DNA from: Sphingobium terrigena
Lineage (GTDB): Bacteria; Pseudomonadota; Alphaproteobacteria; Sphingomonadales; Sphingomonadaceae
Length of the DNA stretch: 64,000 bases
Assembly: GCF_003591655.1 (NCBI RefSeq)
Contig: NZ_QVRA01000001.1
Span: 349,195-413,194 of the forward strand
Direction of reading: 5' to 3'
Shown: positions 1 through 8,118 of the stretch, in pieces
How the letters are laid out: every line of letters begins with the position of its first letter
How positions within the stretch are numbered: the stretch's first letter is position 1
Notes under the pieces: generated by a model
What the model was told of the DNA's origin: nothing
What the model saw: the letters and a program-made list of their open reading frames with translations, nothing else
Databases searched by the model: none
Translations under genes and position numbers: made by a program

Positions 1-1101
1 ATCGGGGCGCAGCTTTTCGGTGTCGGCGATCCGGGCTTTCAATGTCGCGATTTCGGCGGTGAGGCGCGCAATGGCGTCAGCGGCGTCATTGGCGAGCGTG
101 CCTTCGCGGGCGCGATCCTCCTCCAGCCGGGCGGCCTGCTGGGCGAGGTCATGCAGCCGCCGGACCACGCCGTCGCGCTCTGTGCGCAGGGTGGCGAGGC
201 GGTGGCCAGCCTCGCTCGCGTCATCGCGGGCGCGCTGGGCGGCGGCGCGGCGGTCGGCCAATGTGGCGAGAGCGGCCTGCGCATGGGCGGCGGCGGCGAG
301 TTGCGCTTCTTGCGCGGCGGCGACGGCGGCGTCGGCGTCTTTCGCCTGCGCGCGGGCGGCTTCGGCGCTGGCATGGGCTTCGCGCCAGCGGGCAAAGAGG
401 GTGCGGGCCTCGGCGATGCGAATCTGGTCGGACAGGCGGATATAGCGTTCGGCGGCGCGGGCCTGACGGCGCAGCGCATTGGCGCGGGCGTCCATGTCGA
501 GCAGGATTTCAGCCAGCCGGGCGAGATTGGCTTCGGCGGCGCGGAGCTTCTGTTCGGCGTCCTTGCGCCGGACGTGCAGCCCGGCGATGCCCGCCGCTTC
601 CTCCAGCATGGCGCGCCGTTCCTGCGGTCGGGCGGCGATGACGGCGGCAATGCGGCCCTGACTGACCAGCGCCGGGCTGTGCGGGCCGGTGGCGGCGTCG
701 GCGAAGATCAGCGACACGTCCTTGGCGCGGACGTCGCGGCCATTGGCTCTGTAGGCGCTGCCCGCGCCCCGCTCTATCCGGCGGGTGACCTCCAGTTCGC
801 CGTCCGCGCCGACATCCACGGCGGAGAAAAGCTCGCCCTGCTCCTGCACGGTGAGCAGCGAGACTTCGGCAAAGTCGCGCTGGGGCCGGGTGGCGGTGCC
901 TGCAAAGATCACATCCTCCATGCCGCCGCCGCGCATGGATTTGGCGCTCGATTCGCCCATGACCCAGCGGATCGCTTCCAGCAGGTTGGATTTGCCGCAG
1001 CCATTGGGGCCGACGATGCCGGTCAAGCCGGGTTCGATGCGTAATTCGGTCGCATCGACGAAGCTTTTGAAGCCGGAAAGCTTGAGCCGCTTTATTTGCA
1101 T
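1..1101 (-). CDS. smc: Chromosome partition protein SMC, N-terminal part (runs off window start)
   Basis: This is the N-terminal 367 codons of SMC, the ATPase of the condensin complex that compacts and segregates the chromosome. Reading leftward from the ATG at 1101, the protein begins MQIKRLKLSGFKSF and carries the Walker A P-loop GPNGCGKSN near residues 30-38. Next comes an ARxxER-type head segment with LVSQGRI, then an Ala/Arg/Glu-rich heptad region that is the start of the long coiled coil. The frame is open to the window edge, so the hinge and C-terminal head lie outside. Long frames on the opposite strand here are by-products of the Ala/Arg-rich coiled coil. The gene lies downstream of two thioredoxin-fold genes on the same strand, about 185 bases apart, with a large inverted repeat in the gap. 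Confidence 0.93.
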   Translation of the reverse strand, partial: MQIKRLKLSGFKSFVDATELRIEPGLTGIVGPNGCGKSNLLEAIRWVMGESSAKSMRGGGMEDVIFAGTATRPQRDFAEVSLLTVQEQGELFSAVDVGADGELEVTRRIERGAGSAYRANGRDVRAKDVSLIFADAATGPHSPALVSQGRIAAVIAARPQERRAMLEEAAGIAGLHVRRKDAEQKLRAAEANLARLAEILLDMDARANALRRQARAAERYIRLSDQIRIAEARTLFARWREAHASAEAARAQAKDADAAVAAAQEAQLAAAAHAQAALATLADRRAAAQRARDDASEAGHRLATLRTERDGVVRRLHDLAQQAARLEEDRAREGTLANDAADAIARLTAEIATLKARIADTEKLRPD

Positions 1102-1121
1102 TTTTGTTGGCTGCGCCAGGA

Positions 1122-1201
1122 CCGCACCGGCCCACACCCCCACCCGGCCGCCCAATCAGGATACACTGTGGGAGGCCGGGTGGGGGTGTGGGCCGGTGCG
1201 G
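1122..1201. repeat. Perfect 28-bp inverted repeat in the smc leader
   Basis: Bases 1122-1149 are exactly the reverse complement of 1174-1201, with a 24-base spacer. The arms are C-rich (CCGCACCGGCCCACACCCCC at the left end). No T run follows on either strand, so this is not a standard intrinsic terminator. It lies between the stop of the DsbA-like lipoprotein gene (1287) and the smc start (1101). An mRNA reading into smc would carry a very stable hairpin ending about 20 bases before the start codon. Confidence 0.85.
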
Positions 1202-1286
1202 CGCAGCACAAAGACGCGCCGGGGTAGCGCATTGCCGCCCCGGCCTTCTCGCATTTATGCGCTGATGTTCGCCCCCCGACGCCCAA

Positions 1287-2030
1287 TCAGATCCCTGCTT
1301 CCTTGAGCTTGGGCTGGAGCGTCGCCCAGTTGGCGACATTGTCGACCAGCACGCCGTTGATAAGGAAGCTGGGGGTGCCGGTGATCTGATACTGGCTGTT
1401 GGCCGCCTCGACGCCCTTGGCCAGCTTTTCCGCCGATGCGGTGTCGGCGAGGCATTGTTTCGCCTGATCTTCGGCAATGCCGCGCTGCTTGGCGAAATCG
1501 ACCAAGCCCAGCGCGCCCGCCAGCTTGCCGAAACGCTCTGCCGGGGGGGCGCTCATCAGTGCCTGATAGGGCTGGTCGCCCAGTGCCTGCGCTTTCTCGA
1601 ACATCGCATTCTGGTTGGCGAAAAACTGTTCGGACAGGGGATAGAAAATATCCTTGCCGCCGCAACGGGCCAGCAGCGCGGTCGAAATGTCGATCGGGTC
1701 GCGGACATAGGTGCGGAATTCAAAGCTCATCTTGCCGGTGTCGACCAGCTTCTTGATTTCCTCCGAGGCTTCGGCGGAAAAATCCTTGCAATGGCTGCAG
1801 GTGTAGGAACCGAACTCGACCAGCTTGAGCTTGGCCGCCGGATTGCCCATCAGATAATAGCCGTCGGCCGTTTCCGCGACGGTTTCCGACCAGGTGGCTC
1901 CCGCTGGCGGGGCGACGGCGGCGATGGCTTCGCCTTTGGGCGTGGCCCCCTCTTCGCTCTTGCCACAGGCAGCGAGGGTCAGGGACAGGGCGATAAGGGC
2001 AACACCGGACAAGGCTTTCACGACGGGCAA
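1287..2030 (-). CDS. DsbA-like thioredoxin-fold lipoprotein
   Basis: A 247-residue protein of the DsbA/thioredoxin-like (Thioredoxin_4) family. The N-terminus is a lipoprotein signal with lipobox LAAC and lipidated Cys22, so it is expected to be membrane-anchored and to face the periplasm. The active-site motif CSHC is at residues 78-81, in the context GSYTCSHC, and a cis-proline loop GTPSFLI lies near residue 217. It probably oxidises or isomerises disulfides in exported proteins. A paralogue with the same CSHC motif lies 46 bases upstream on the same strand, so the two are likely co-transcribed. Which substrate each serves cannot be told from sequence. Confidence 0.85.
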   Translation of the reverse strand: MPVVKALSGVALIALSLTLAACGKSEEGATPKGEAIAAVAPPAGATWSETVAETADGYYLMGNPAAKLKLVEFGSYTCSHCKDFSAEASEEIKKLVDTGKMSFEFRTYVRDPIDISTALLARCGGKDIFYPLSEQFFANQNAMFEKAQALGDQPYQALMSAPPAERFGKLAGALGLVDFAKQRGIAEDQAKQCLADTASAEKLAKGVEAANSQYQITGTPSFLINGVLVDNVANWATLQPKLKEAGI

Positions 2031-2076
2031 GGCTCCGATTATGGGCGGGTTGGCAGGTTTATTAGATCAGCTTAGA

Positions 2077-2742
2077 TCAGCGTGCGGCAGGGGGCAATGC
2101 GGCCTGAAGCTTGCCCCAGTCCGATCCGGCGACCAGCGTGCCGTTGACGGTGAAGCCGGGGGTGCCGCTGATCTTCACCTTGTTCCACGCCTCGTCGGTC
2201 ATCGCCATGATCTGCTTCATCGCCATGGGGCTGGCGATGCAGGCGTTAAGCTGGGCGGGGGTGTAACCGCGCTTGGCCATCAGCGTGTAGAGACCGGTTT
2301 TCTGGCCGATGTCGCGCAGCGCGGCGATCTGGTCGGTTGGCTTGGTGGCGTCGCGGTCATAGGCCTGGAGCTGTTCCATCCACGCATCCTGATTGGCGAA
2401 CAAGGCCTCATGATTGCCCATGAAGCGCGCCGGGCCGCCGCAGCGGGCGAGCAGCGCGGCGGTCAGGTCATATTTGTCGCGCACGGCGTTGCGTACTTCG
2501 ACGCTGACCTTGCCGCCCTTGACGTAGTTGGCCTTGAGCGGGGCGCTCGCCTCGCCAACGAAATGGGCGCAGTGGCTACAGGTGTAGCTGACATATTCGA
2601 TCAGCTTGGTGGGCGCGGCGGGATTGCCCATGGCATGGCCGCCGATGGCCGAGATGGTGACGCGGCTGACCCAGTTGGCGGCAGGCGCGGCCAGGACGGC
2701 GACGGGAAGGGCGAAGAGAGCGAGGGGGAGCAGCTTTTTCAT
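2077..2742 (-). CDS. Periplasmic DsbA-like thiol:disulfide protein
   Basis: A 221-residue DsbA-family protein with an ordinary Sec signal peptide (MKKLLPLALFALPVAVLAA), so soluble in the periplasm, unlike its lipoprotein neighbour. The catalytic CSHC is at residues 55-58 after YVSYT, and the cis-proline loop GTPGFTV is near the C-terminus. It is a diverged duplicate of the next gene: both share the NPAA...L.E..SYTCSHC block and ALLARCGG. It sits between a DUF721 gene (46 bases upstream) and the lipoprotein gene, so the three form a probable same-strand transcription unit leading into smc. Confidence 0.85.
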   Translation of the reverse strand: MKKLLPLALFALPVAVLAAPAANWVSRVTISAIGGHAMGNPAAPTKLIEYVSYTCSHCAHFVGEASAPLKANYVKGGKVSVEVRNAVRDKYDLTAALLARCGGPARFMGNHEALFANQDAWMEQLQAYDRDATKPTDQIAALRDIGQKTGLYTLMAKRGYTPAQLNACIASPMAMKQIMAMTDEAWNKVKISGTPGFTVNGTLVAGSDWGKLQAALPPAAR

Positions 2743-2787
2743 GAGTCACGTCCATTGAACGACTGGCCATGAACGCCAGCCGAATAT

Positions 2788-3342
2788 TCAGCCGATTTTG
2801 GGCAGGCCGCTGCTGTTGGCAAGCCCCTGCGCCAGCGATTCCAGCACCGTGCGCAATTCCGGGTCGCCAATGTCGCGCAGCGAATCGCCCAGTTCCACCG
2901 GAATGGGTTTAAGGTTGCGCGGCGGCGGGCGGCGTTCGGCGGGGGTGGGCATGATCTCCCCCTGCCGCATCGCGACTTTCGCCACGGCGGCATAGCCGAA
3001 AAAGCGGTTCACCCTTTCGATGAGGTCAGGCAGCATATGCTGCACCATCGGCGCATGGCCGCTCATCACCGTCAGTTGCAGCGTACCGCCCGCCTTTTGC
3101 CCCACCGGGAAGCGGATCGATTCGGGGGCGGAAATGCTGGCATAATGGCTGCCGACGATTTCCGACCAGCGGGTGACGATGCTCGACTGGACGAAGCCGA
3201 ATTTGCGGAAGGCGGCGCGGCCAATGTCGGGCATCAGGTCGGCGATTCGCCGCGATCCGCCGATGCGCGGGCGTTCTGCCGCAGGAATGGCGCGGCTTTT
3301 CACTTTAGGCGTCGGGGGGCGTTCCGTCATGGGCTGCACCAT
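2788..3342 (-). CDS. DUF721 / DciA-like protein
   Basis: About 184 residues from the Met at 3342 (MVQPMTERPPTPK). The DUF721 core, from RRIADLMPDIGRAAFRKFGF through the Arg-Trp-x-x-Ile-Val-Gly segment to the VMSGHAPMVQHM region, spans roughly residues 30-130. DciA, the founding member, loads the replicative helicase in bacteria lacking DnaC, so a replication role is plausible but inferred. I chose 3342 because a longer start at 3381 would run into the divergent mutY start; Met at 3330 is also possible. The mutY start on the other strand is about 30 bases away, so the two probably share a promoter region. The C-terminal 60 residues (Pro/Arg-rich, then SLRDIGDPELRTVLESLA) are outside the DUF721 core. 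Confidence 0.75.
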   Translation of the reverse strand: MVQPMTERPPTPKVKSRAIPAAERPRIGGSRRIADLMPDIGRAAFRKFGFVQSSIVTRWSEIVGSHYASISAPESIRFPVGQKAGGTLQLTVMSGHAPMVQHMLPDLIERVNRFFGYAAVAKVAMRQGEIMPTPAERRPPPRNLKPIPVELGDSLRDIGDPELRTVLESLAQGLANSSGLPKIG

Positions 3343-3374
3343 GGCATAGCGCCGCCATGCGCGTCGAGGGTGAC

Positions 3375-4439
3375 ATGACAAAGGACGGGGTAAAAATAGC
3401 AGCGGACCTGCTGGCCCATTATGATGTCCACGCCCGGCGCTTGGCTTGGCGCGCGCTGCCCGGTGCCAATGCCGCCGATCCCTACCGGGTGTGGCTGTCC
3501 GAAGTCATGCTGCAACAGACGACGGTGGCGGCAGTCGGCCCCTATTTCGCAAAGTTCACCGCGCGCTGGCCAAGCGTCGAGGCGCTGGCGGCGGCGGATG
3601 ATGCAGACCTGATGGCGGCGTGGGCGGGGCTTGGCTATTATGCCCGCGCCCGCAATCTGCTCGCCTGCGCGCGCGCGGTGGTGCGCGACCATGGCGGGCT
3701 GTTCCCCGACACAGAGGAAGGGTTGCGCGCTTTGCCGGGGGTGGGAGCCTATACCGCCGCTGCGGTGGCCGCGATCGCCTTTGGCCGGCGCGCGGTGGTG
3801 GTGGACGCCAATGTCGAGCGGGTGGTGGCGCGGCTGTTTGCTATCGATACGCCGCTGCCTGCGGCCCGCCCGGCGATCCGCGCGGCGGCGGATGCGATCA
3901 CGCCTGATGCGCGCGCGGGCGATTTTGCCCAGGCGATGATGGATCTGGGCGCGACCATCTGCACGTCGCGCAATCCGGCCTGCGGCATCTGCCCGCTGCG
4001 GAGCGATTGCGCGGCGGTGCGGACGGCTGATCCTGCGGCCTATCCGGTCAAGGCGGCGAAGAAGGTGCGGCCCCACCGGACTGGCCATGGCTGGTGGATC
4101 GAACGGGCGGACGGCCATGTCTGGCTGGTGCGCCGCTCGGACAAGGGGCTGCTGGGTGGGATGCGGGCGCTGCCCAGTTCCGACTGGAGCGCTGACCCTG
4201 ATTCGACGCCGCCCTTTGCCGCTGACTGGCGGACGCTGGCCGAGCCGGTCGATCATGTTTTCACCCATTTCTCTCTGGCGCTGGCCGTCCACACGACCCA
4301 TGTGGGGCAGGATCATGTTCCGCCCGATGCGGGCGAATGGTGGCCGGTCGCGCGCATTGCCGATGCGGGGCTGCCCACTTTATTTGCCCGCGCGGCGCAG
4401 GCGGTGTTGAAGGAGAAGGATGCGGATGCACGGCACTGA
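3375..4439 (+). CDS. mutY: A/G-specific adenine DNA glycosylase MutY
   Basis: Base-excision repair glycosylase that removes adenine mispaired with 8-oxoguanine. About 354 residues from the ATG at 3375, which has a GAGGG Shine-Dalgarno (an in-frame ATG at 3357 lacks one). Visible hallmarks: catalytic Glu43 in LSEVMLQQTTV, helix-hairpin-helix LPGVGAYTAAAV at residues 120-131, catalytic Asp144 in VDANVERV, and the [4Fe-4S] ligands Cys196, Cys203, Cys206 and Cys212 in the exact C-X6-C-X2-C-X5-C spacing. The C-terminal NUDIX-like 8-oxoG recognition domain follows (GLLGGMRALP, then DHVFTHFSL). The gene overlaps nudC by 20 bases, indicating co-transcription. Confidence 0.95.
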   Translation: MTKDGVKIAADLLAHYDVHARRLAWRALPGANAADPYRVWLSEVMLQQTTVAAVGPYFAKFTARWPSVEALAAADDADLMAAWAGLGYYARARNLLACARAVVRDHGGLFPDTEEGLRALPGVGAYTAAAVAAIAFGRRAVVVDANVERVVARLFAIDTPLPAARPAIRAAADAITPDARAGDFAQAMMDLGATICTSRNPACGICPLRSDCAAVRTADPAAYPVKAAKKVRPHRTGHGWWIERADGHVWLVRRSDKGLLGGMRALPSSDWSADPDSTPPFAADWRTLAEPVDHVFTHFSLALAVHTTHVGQDHVPPDAGEWWPVARIADAGLPTLFARAAQAVLKEKDADARH

Positions 4440-5343
4440 CCCCCGGCTCGACGACCCGCCCGGCTTTGTCGGTGGCACGCTCGACCGCGTCGATCAAATC
4501 CGCACCAACCCTGTGCTGCTGGCCGAGACTTTCGCCGATCCGGCGGCGCGGCGGCTGGTGCTCGACGGGCTGGAGCCGGTGGAGGTTGATGGCGCGCTGG
4601 TGCTGGAGCCGATCGAGGCTGACGCGTGGGTCGAGGATCATGTGCTGTTGGGCGTTGATCCGACAGGGCGGCCTATATTTGCTGAACTGCTGGTCGAGTT
4701 GACAGGTGGTTCCGGTGCGACACCGCGTAGCCGGGGTTTGGCGGGTCAGGTGTCGGCGCAGGAACTGGCGCTCTATGGCACAGCGCGCAGTCTGCTGCAT
4801 TGGCATGTGCGCCACCGTTTCTGTGCGGTGTGCGGAGGGAGGACTGCTCCGGTCAAGGCCGGCTGGGCGCGCAAGTGCGGGGCATGTCAGGCGGAACATT
4901 TCCCGCGGGTGGACCCGGTGTCGATCATGCTGGCGGAATATGAGGGCAAGGTGCTGCTGGGCCGCCAGCACGCCTGGCCACCGGGTCGCTATTCGGCGCT
5001 GGCGGGCTTTATCGAGCCGGGCGAGACGATCGAGGAAGCGGTCGCGCGCGAATTGTTCGAGGAAGCGGGCATCCGCGTCCATGATGTGCGCTATGTCATG
5101 AGCCAGCCCTGGCCTTTCCCATCCTCGCTGATGATCGCCTGCATAGCGCAGGCGACCGGCGATGCGCTGACGCTGGACGCGACCGAGATTGAGGACGCTT
5201 TCTGGTGCGATGCCGATGGCGTGCGCGCGGCGATGGCCGGGGAGCCGGAAGCGCCCTTCATCGCGCCGCCGCGCATGGCAGTGGCCTGGCACCTGCTCGA
5301 CCGCTGGCTGGCGGGCGTTGCCCCGCGCGAACCAAGCGCGTAA
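4420..5343 (+). CDS. nudC: NAD+ diphosphatase NudC (Nudix hydrolase)
   Basis: A 307-residue Nudix enzyme that hydrolyses NAD(H) to NMN(H) and AMP and removes NAD caps from RNA 5' ends. A zinc ribbon is formed by Cys135-x2-Cys138 and Cys153-x2-Cys156. The Nudix box runs from Gly196 to Ile218 (GFIEPGETIEEAVARELFEE...), and the NudC signature SQPWPFPSS is at 228-236. The start is inside the end of mutY (20-base overlap). A second Met two codons later, at 4426, with its own AAGGA is equally possible. Coupling to mutY makes a small nucleotide/oxidative-damage unit, though that functional link is inferred. Confidence 0.93.
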   Translation: MRMHGTDPRLDDPPGFVGGTLDRVDQIRTNPVLLAETFADPAARRLVLDGLEPVEVDGALVLEPIEADAWVEDHVLLGVDPTGRPIFAELLVELTGGSGATPRSRGLAGQVSAQELALYGTARSLLHWHVRHRFCAVCGGRTAPVKAGWARKCGACQAEHFPRVDPVSIMLAEYEGKVLLGRQHAWPPGRYSALAGFIEPGETIEEAVARELFEEAGIRVHDVRYVMSQPWPFPSSLMIACIAQATGDALTLDATEIEDAFWCDADGVRAAMAGEPEAPFIAPPRMAVAWHLLDRWLAGVAPREPSA

Positions 5344-5385
5344 GGCCGATCACTCCATTTGTCGTTTCGGGAATAGCTTGCCTCC

Positions 5386-6732
5386 ATGCTCAGCCTAGAA
5401 GAAGCCCAGTCGCGCGCGCAGGATCTGGTGAGCGCCGCGCGCAAGGCGGGAGCGGATGCAGCCGACGCCATTTATGCCTGCAACGCCTCCACCAACGTAT
5501 CGGTGCGGCTGGGGGCGCTGGAAGATGTGGAACGGTCCGAGGGCGAGGAAATCGGCCTGCGCGTGTTCATCGGCAACCGGTCGGCCAGCATTTCCGCGTC
5601 GGACATGAATCCCGCGACGCTCGGCACGCTGGTAGATCGTGCCGTGGCGATGGCGCGCGAGGCACCCGAAGACCCCTATGCCGGCCTCGCCCCGCAGGAC
5701 CGGCTGATGAAGAAACGCCCGCCAGCGCTCGATCTGACCGATAGTGAGGAACCCGAACCCGCCGCGCTGCGCGAACGCGCGCTGGTGGCGGAGGAGGCGG
5801 CGCGCGCCGTGCCGGGCATCACCAACAGCGAAGGCGGCGGCGCGTCAAGCGGACGTAGCCAGGTGGCGCTGGCGACCAGCCATGGCTTTGCCGGTGCCTA
5901 TGGCGCGACCAGCCATTCGACCTGGGCCAGCGTATTGGCTGGCGCGGGGTCCGACATGCAGCGCGACCATGCGAGCCACAGCGTGCGCCATCTGGAGGAT
6001 CTGGACGATGCCGAGGCGATCGGCGTGCGGGCGGGCCAGCGGGCGGTGGCACGGCTGAACCCGGTCAAGGTCGATAGCGGCGTCATGCCGGTGATTTTCG
6101 ATCCTCGCATCGGCTCCAGCCTGCTGGGGCATCTGATCGGTGGCATGGTTGGACCGGCGATTGCGCGGCGGTCGAGCTTTTTGCTCGAATCGCTGGGCGA
6201 GGCGCTGTTCGACGCGGGTGTCACCATCATAGACGATCCGCTGCTGGTGCGCGGCCTGAGATCGCGCCCGTTCGATGGCGAGGGGCTGCCGGTCGAGCGG
6301 CGCGCGCTGATCGACAAGGGGGTGCTGACCGGATGGCTGATGGACAGCGCGTCGGCGCGGCAATTGGGGCAGGAGCCGACCGGTCATGCCAGCCGGGGCG
6401 GCAGCGGCGCGCCGGGCGTCAGCATCACCAACGTCCATATGGAAGCGGGCAGCATATCGCCGGGCGACCTGATGGCGGACGTGAAGCGCGGCATCTATGT
6501 CACCGAACTGATCGGCATGGGCGTCAATGGCGTTACCGGCGATTATAGCCGGGGCGCGGCGGGCTTCCTGATCGAAAATGGCGCGGTCGCCCATGCCGTG
6601 TCGGAAATCACCATCGCCAGCAATCTGAAGGCGATGTTCAAATCGCTTGTCCCCGCCAATGACCTGCATTTCCGCTATGCGATGAACGTGCCGACGCTGC
6701 GCGTTGACGGGATGACCGTTGCCGGGGGCTGA
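5386..6732 (+). CDS. pmbA: TldD/PmbA-family metalloprotease subunit (PmbA/TldE type)
   Basis: A 448-residue TldD/PmbA family protein. In E. coli the TldD-TldE heterodimer is a zinc protease that cleaves unstructured peptides, including microcin B17 precursor and CcdA. The family fold is visible throughout: N-terminal AGADAADAIYACNAS and a VRLGALEDVERSEGEEIGLRVF segment, then FDPRIGSSLLGHLIGGM in the middle and YVTELIGMGVNGVTGDYSRGAAG in the C-terminal domain. It lacks the HExxxH zinc site of TldD, which fits the non-catalytic TldE/PmbA subunit; no tldD is present in the window. It starts 42 bases after nudC, and its stop overlaps the start of the next gene. Confidence 0.9.
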   Translation: MLSLEEAQSRAQDLVSAARKAGADAADAIYACNASTNVSVRLGALEDVERSEGEEIGLRVFIGNRSASISASDMNPATLGTLVDRAVAMAREAPEDPYAGLAPQDRLMKKRPPALDLTDSEEPEPAALRERALVAEEAARAVPGITNSEGGGASSGRSQVALATSHGFAGAYGATSHSTWASVLAGAGSDMQRDHASHSVRHLEDLDDAEAIGVRAGQRAVARLNPVKVDSGVMPVIFDPRIGSSLLGHLIGGMVGPAIARRSSFLLESLGEALFDAGVTIIDDPLLVRGLRSRPFDGEGLPVERRALIDKGVLTGWLMDSASARQLGQEPTGHASRGGSGAPGVSITNVHMEAGSISPGDLMADVKRGIYVTELIGMGVNGVTGDYSRGAAGFLIENGAVAHAVSEITIASNLKAMFKSLVPANDLHFRYAMNVPTLRVDGMTVAGG

Positions 6733-7516
6733 ACTGGATCTGCGCGCGATCGTGGCAGCCGTGTCGGACGCGGCTGATCATGCGCTGGCGCTATGGGCGG
6801 GCGGCGAGACGCGCGTGCGCCAGTGGGAAAAGGTGCCCGGCCACCCGGTGTGCGAGGCTGATCTGGAAGTGGACGGTCTGCTGCGCGCATCGCTGGGCGC
6901 GATTGATCCGGGCGCGGGATGGCTGTCGGAGGAGACCGCCGATACCGTGCATCGGCTGGGCGTATCGCGGGTTTGGGTGGTCGATCCGATCGACGGCACG
7001 CGCGATTATCTGCGCGGGCGACCCGGATGGGCAGTGTCGGTCGCTTTGGTCGAGGATGGCGCGGTGCGGTTGGGGATTCTCGCCGCGCCCGCTCGCAACG
7101 AATATTGGATCGCGCAGGCCGGGCAGGGGGCGACGCGCAACGGGCGGACTCTGCGTGCGGGATCGCGCGATGCTCTGGCAGGCGCGCGGGTGCCGGCCGA
7201 GCAATTGCCGCGCATCGACCGCGATCTGGTGACGGTGGCAAAGCCCAACAGCATCGCGCTGCGCATGGCGATGGTTGCCGCGGACGAGGCCGATCTGGTT
7301 GCCACGGTGCGCTGGGGCAATGAGTGGGACATCGCCGCCGCCGCGATCATCTGTCAGGAAGCGGGGGCGACGGTGACCGATGCGCTGGGCGATCCATTGC
7401 TGTTCAACCGGCCCCGGCCGACAGCCTTTGGCCTGCTCTGCGCAGCGCCAGGCATCCATGCCGCCGCCACGGAGCGACTGGCACCCCGCGCGCGGGAGAT
7501 ATTGGGCGGGGGCTAA
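6719..7516 (+). CDS. Inositol monophosphatase-family phosphatase
   Basis: A 265-residue Mg2+-dependent phosphatase of the IMPase/FBPase/CysQ superfamily. Motif 1 is SEET at residues 70-73, motif 2 is DPIDGTRDYLRG at 89-100, and the C-terminal metal motif WGNEWDIAAAA is near residue 205. Members act on inositol phosphates, 3'-phosphoadenosine 5'-phosphate or histidinol phosphate; sequence alone does not choose between them, although the length and DxxDGTRDY form resemble CysQ-like and HisN-like enzymes. The start is a TTG at 6719, 14 bases inside pmbA, which implies translational coupling. It ends 6 bases before the convergent stop of the next gene. Confidence 0.85.
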   Translation: MPGAELDLRAIVAAVSDAADHALALWAGGETRVRQWEKVPGHPVCEADLEVDGLLRASLGAIDPGAGWLSEETADTVHRLGVSRVWVVDPIDGTRDYLRGRPGWAVSVALVEDGAVRLGILAAPARNEYWIAQAGQGATRNGRTLRAGSRDALAGARVPAEQLPRIDRDLVTVAKPNSIALRMAMVAADEADLVATVRWGNEWDIAAAAIICQEAGATVTDALGDPLLFNRPRPTAFGLLCAAPGIHAAATERLAPRAREILGGG

Positions 7517-7522
7517 ATCGCC

Positions 7523-8053
7523 TTACAGCTTGCCATATTTGGCTTCGAACCCGGCAACATCGCCTGCCGCGAGATATTTGGCCTGGTCGATCCACTGGTC
7601 GCGGACCGGGCGGCCCTTGAAATTGCCGAGTTTCGCGTCGATCGCGGCGAGGTCCGTGTCGGTCCAGGCGGCGATCTGGGTGAAGCGGGTGACGCCGAGT
7701 TCGATCAGCAATGTCCTGAGTTTTGGACCCACGCCCTTCAGGCGGAGCAGGTCGTCCTCGCCATCCGGGGCAGCCGTGACGGCGGGGGACACAGGCACGG
7801 GTTCGGGTGCCGGTGTCGGTTCAACTGCGACGGGGGCAATCGGCGCGGCGATAGGCTCGACCGGCACGACGACGGGCGCAGCGGGCACCGGCTCCACAAA
7901 GGAAACAGGCGGGGTTTCGGCGGGCGGGGTTGGCGCGATGTCCTGCACAACGTCCTGCGCCTTGCCCCTGCCGGACAACAGAAAGACGAGGCCGATGATG
8001 ACCAGCAGCCCGATCAGCAGCCACAGGCCATAGTCCATGAAAAATTCCTGCAT
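7523..8053 (-). CDS. Membrane-anchored helix-hairpin-helix protein (COG3743-like)
   Basis: A 176-residue protein with three parts. One N-terminal transmembrane helix covers residues 7-27 (DYGLWLLIGLLVIIGLVFLL). A Pro/Ala/Val-rich low-complexity linker covers about 35-95. The C-terminal domain, about 97-176, contains the helix-hairpin-helix LLRLKGVGPKLRTLLIELGV and a WTDTDLAAIDAKLG segment. The C-terminal domain matches the predicted 5' nuclease-like HhH proteins of COG3743; no catalytic residues can be assigned, so DNA binding at the membrane is an inference. Met6 (8038) has a better AGGA ribosome site than Met1 and may be the true start. Confidence 0.75.
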   Translation of the reverse strand: MQEFFMDYGLWLLIGLLVIIGLVFLLSGRGKAQDVVQDIAPTPPAETPPVSFVEPVPAAPVVVPVEPIAAPIAPVAVEPTPAPEPVPVSPAVTAAPDGEDDLLRLKGVGPKLRTLLIELGVTRFTQIAAWTDTDLAAIDAKLGNFKGRPVRDQWIDQAKYLAAGDVAGFEAKYGKL

Positions 8054-8118
8054 CGCGCGTCGCCTTTCGTGAATATGCCGTGCCTATTTAGGGCTGTGTC
8101 GCCCCGCTCGGCAAGGCT

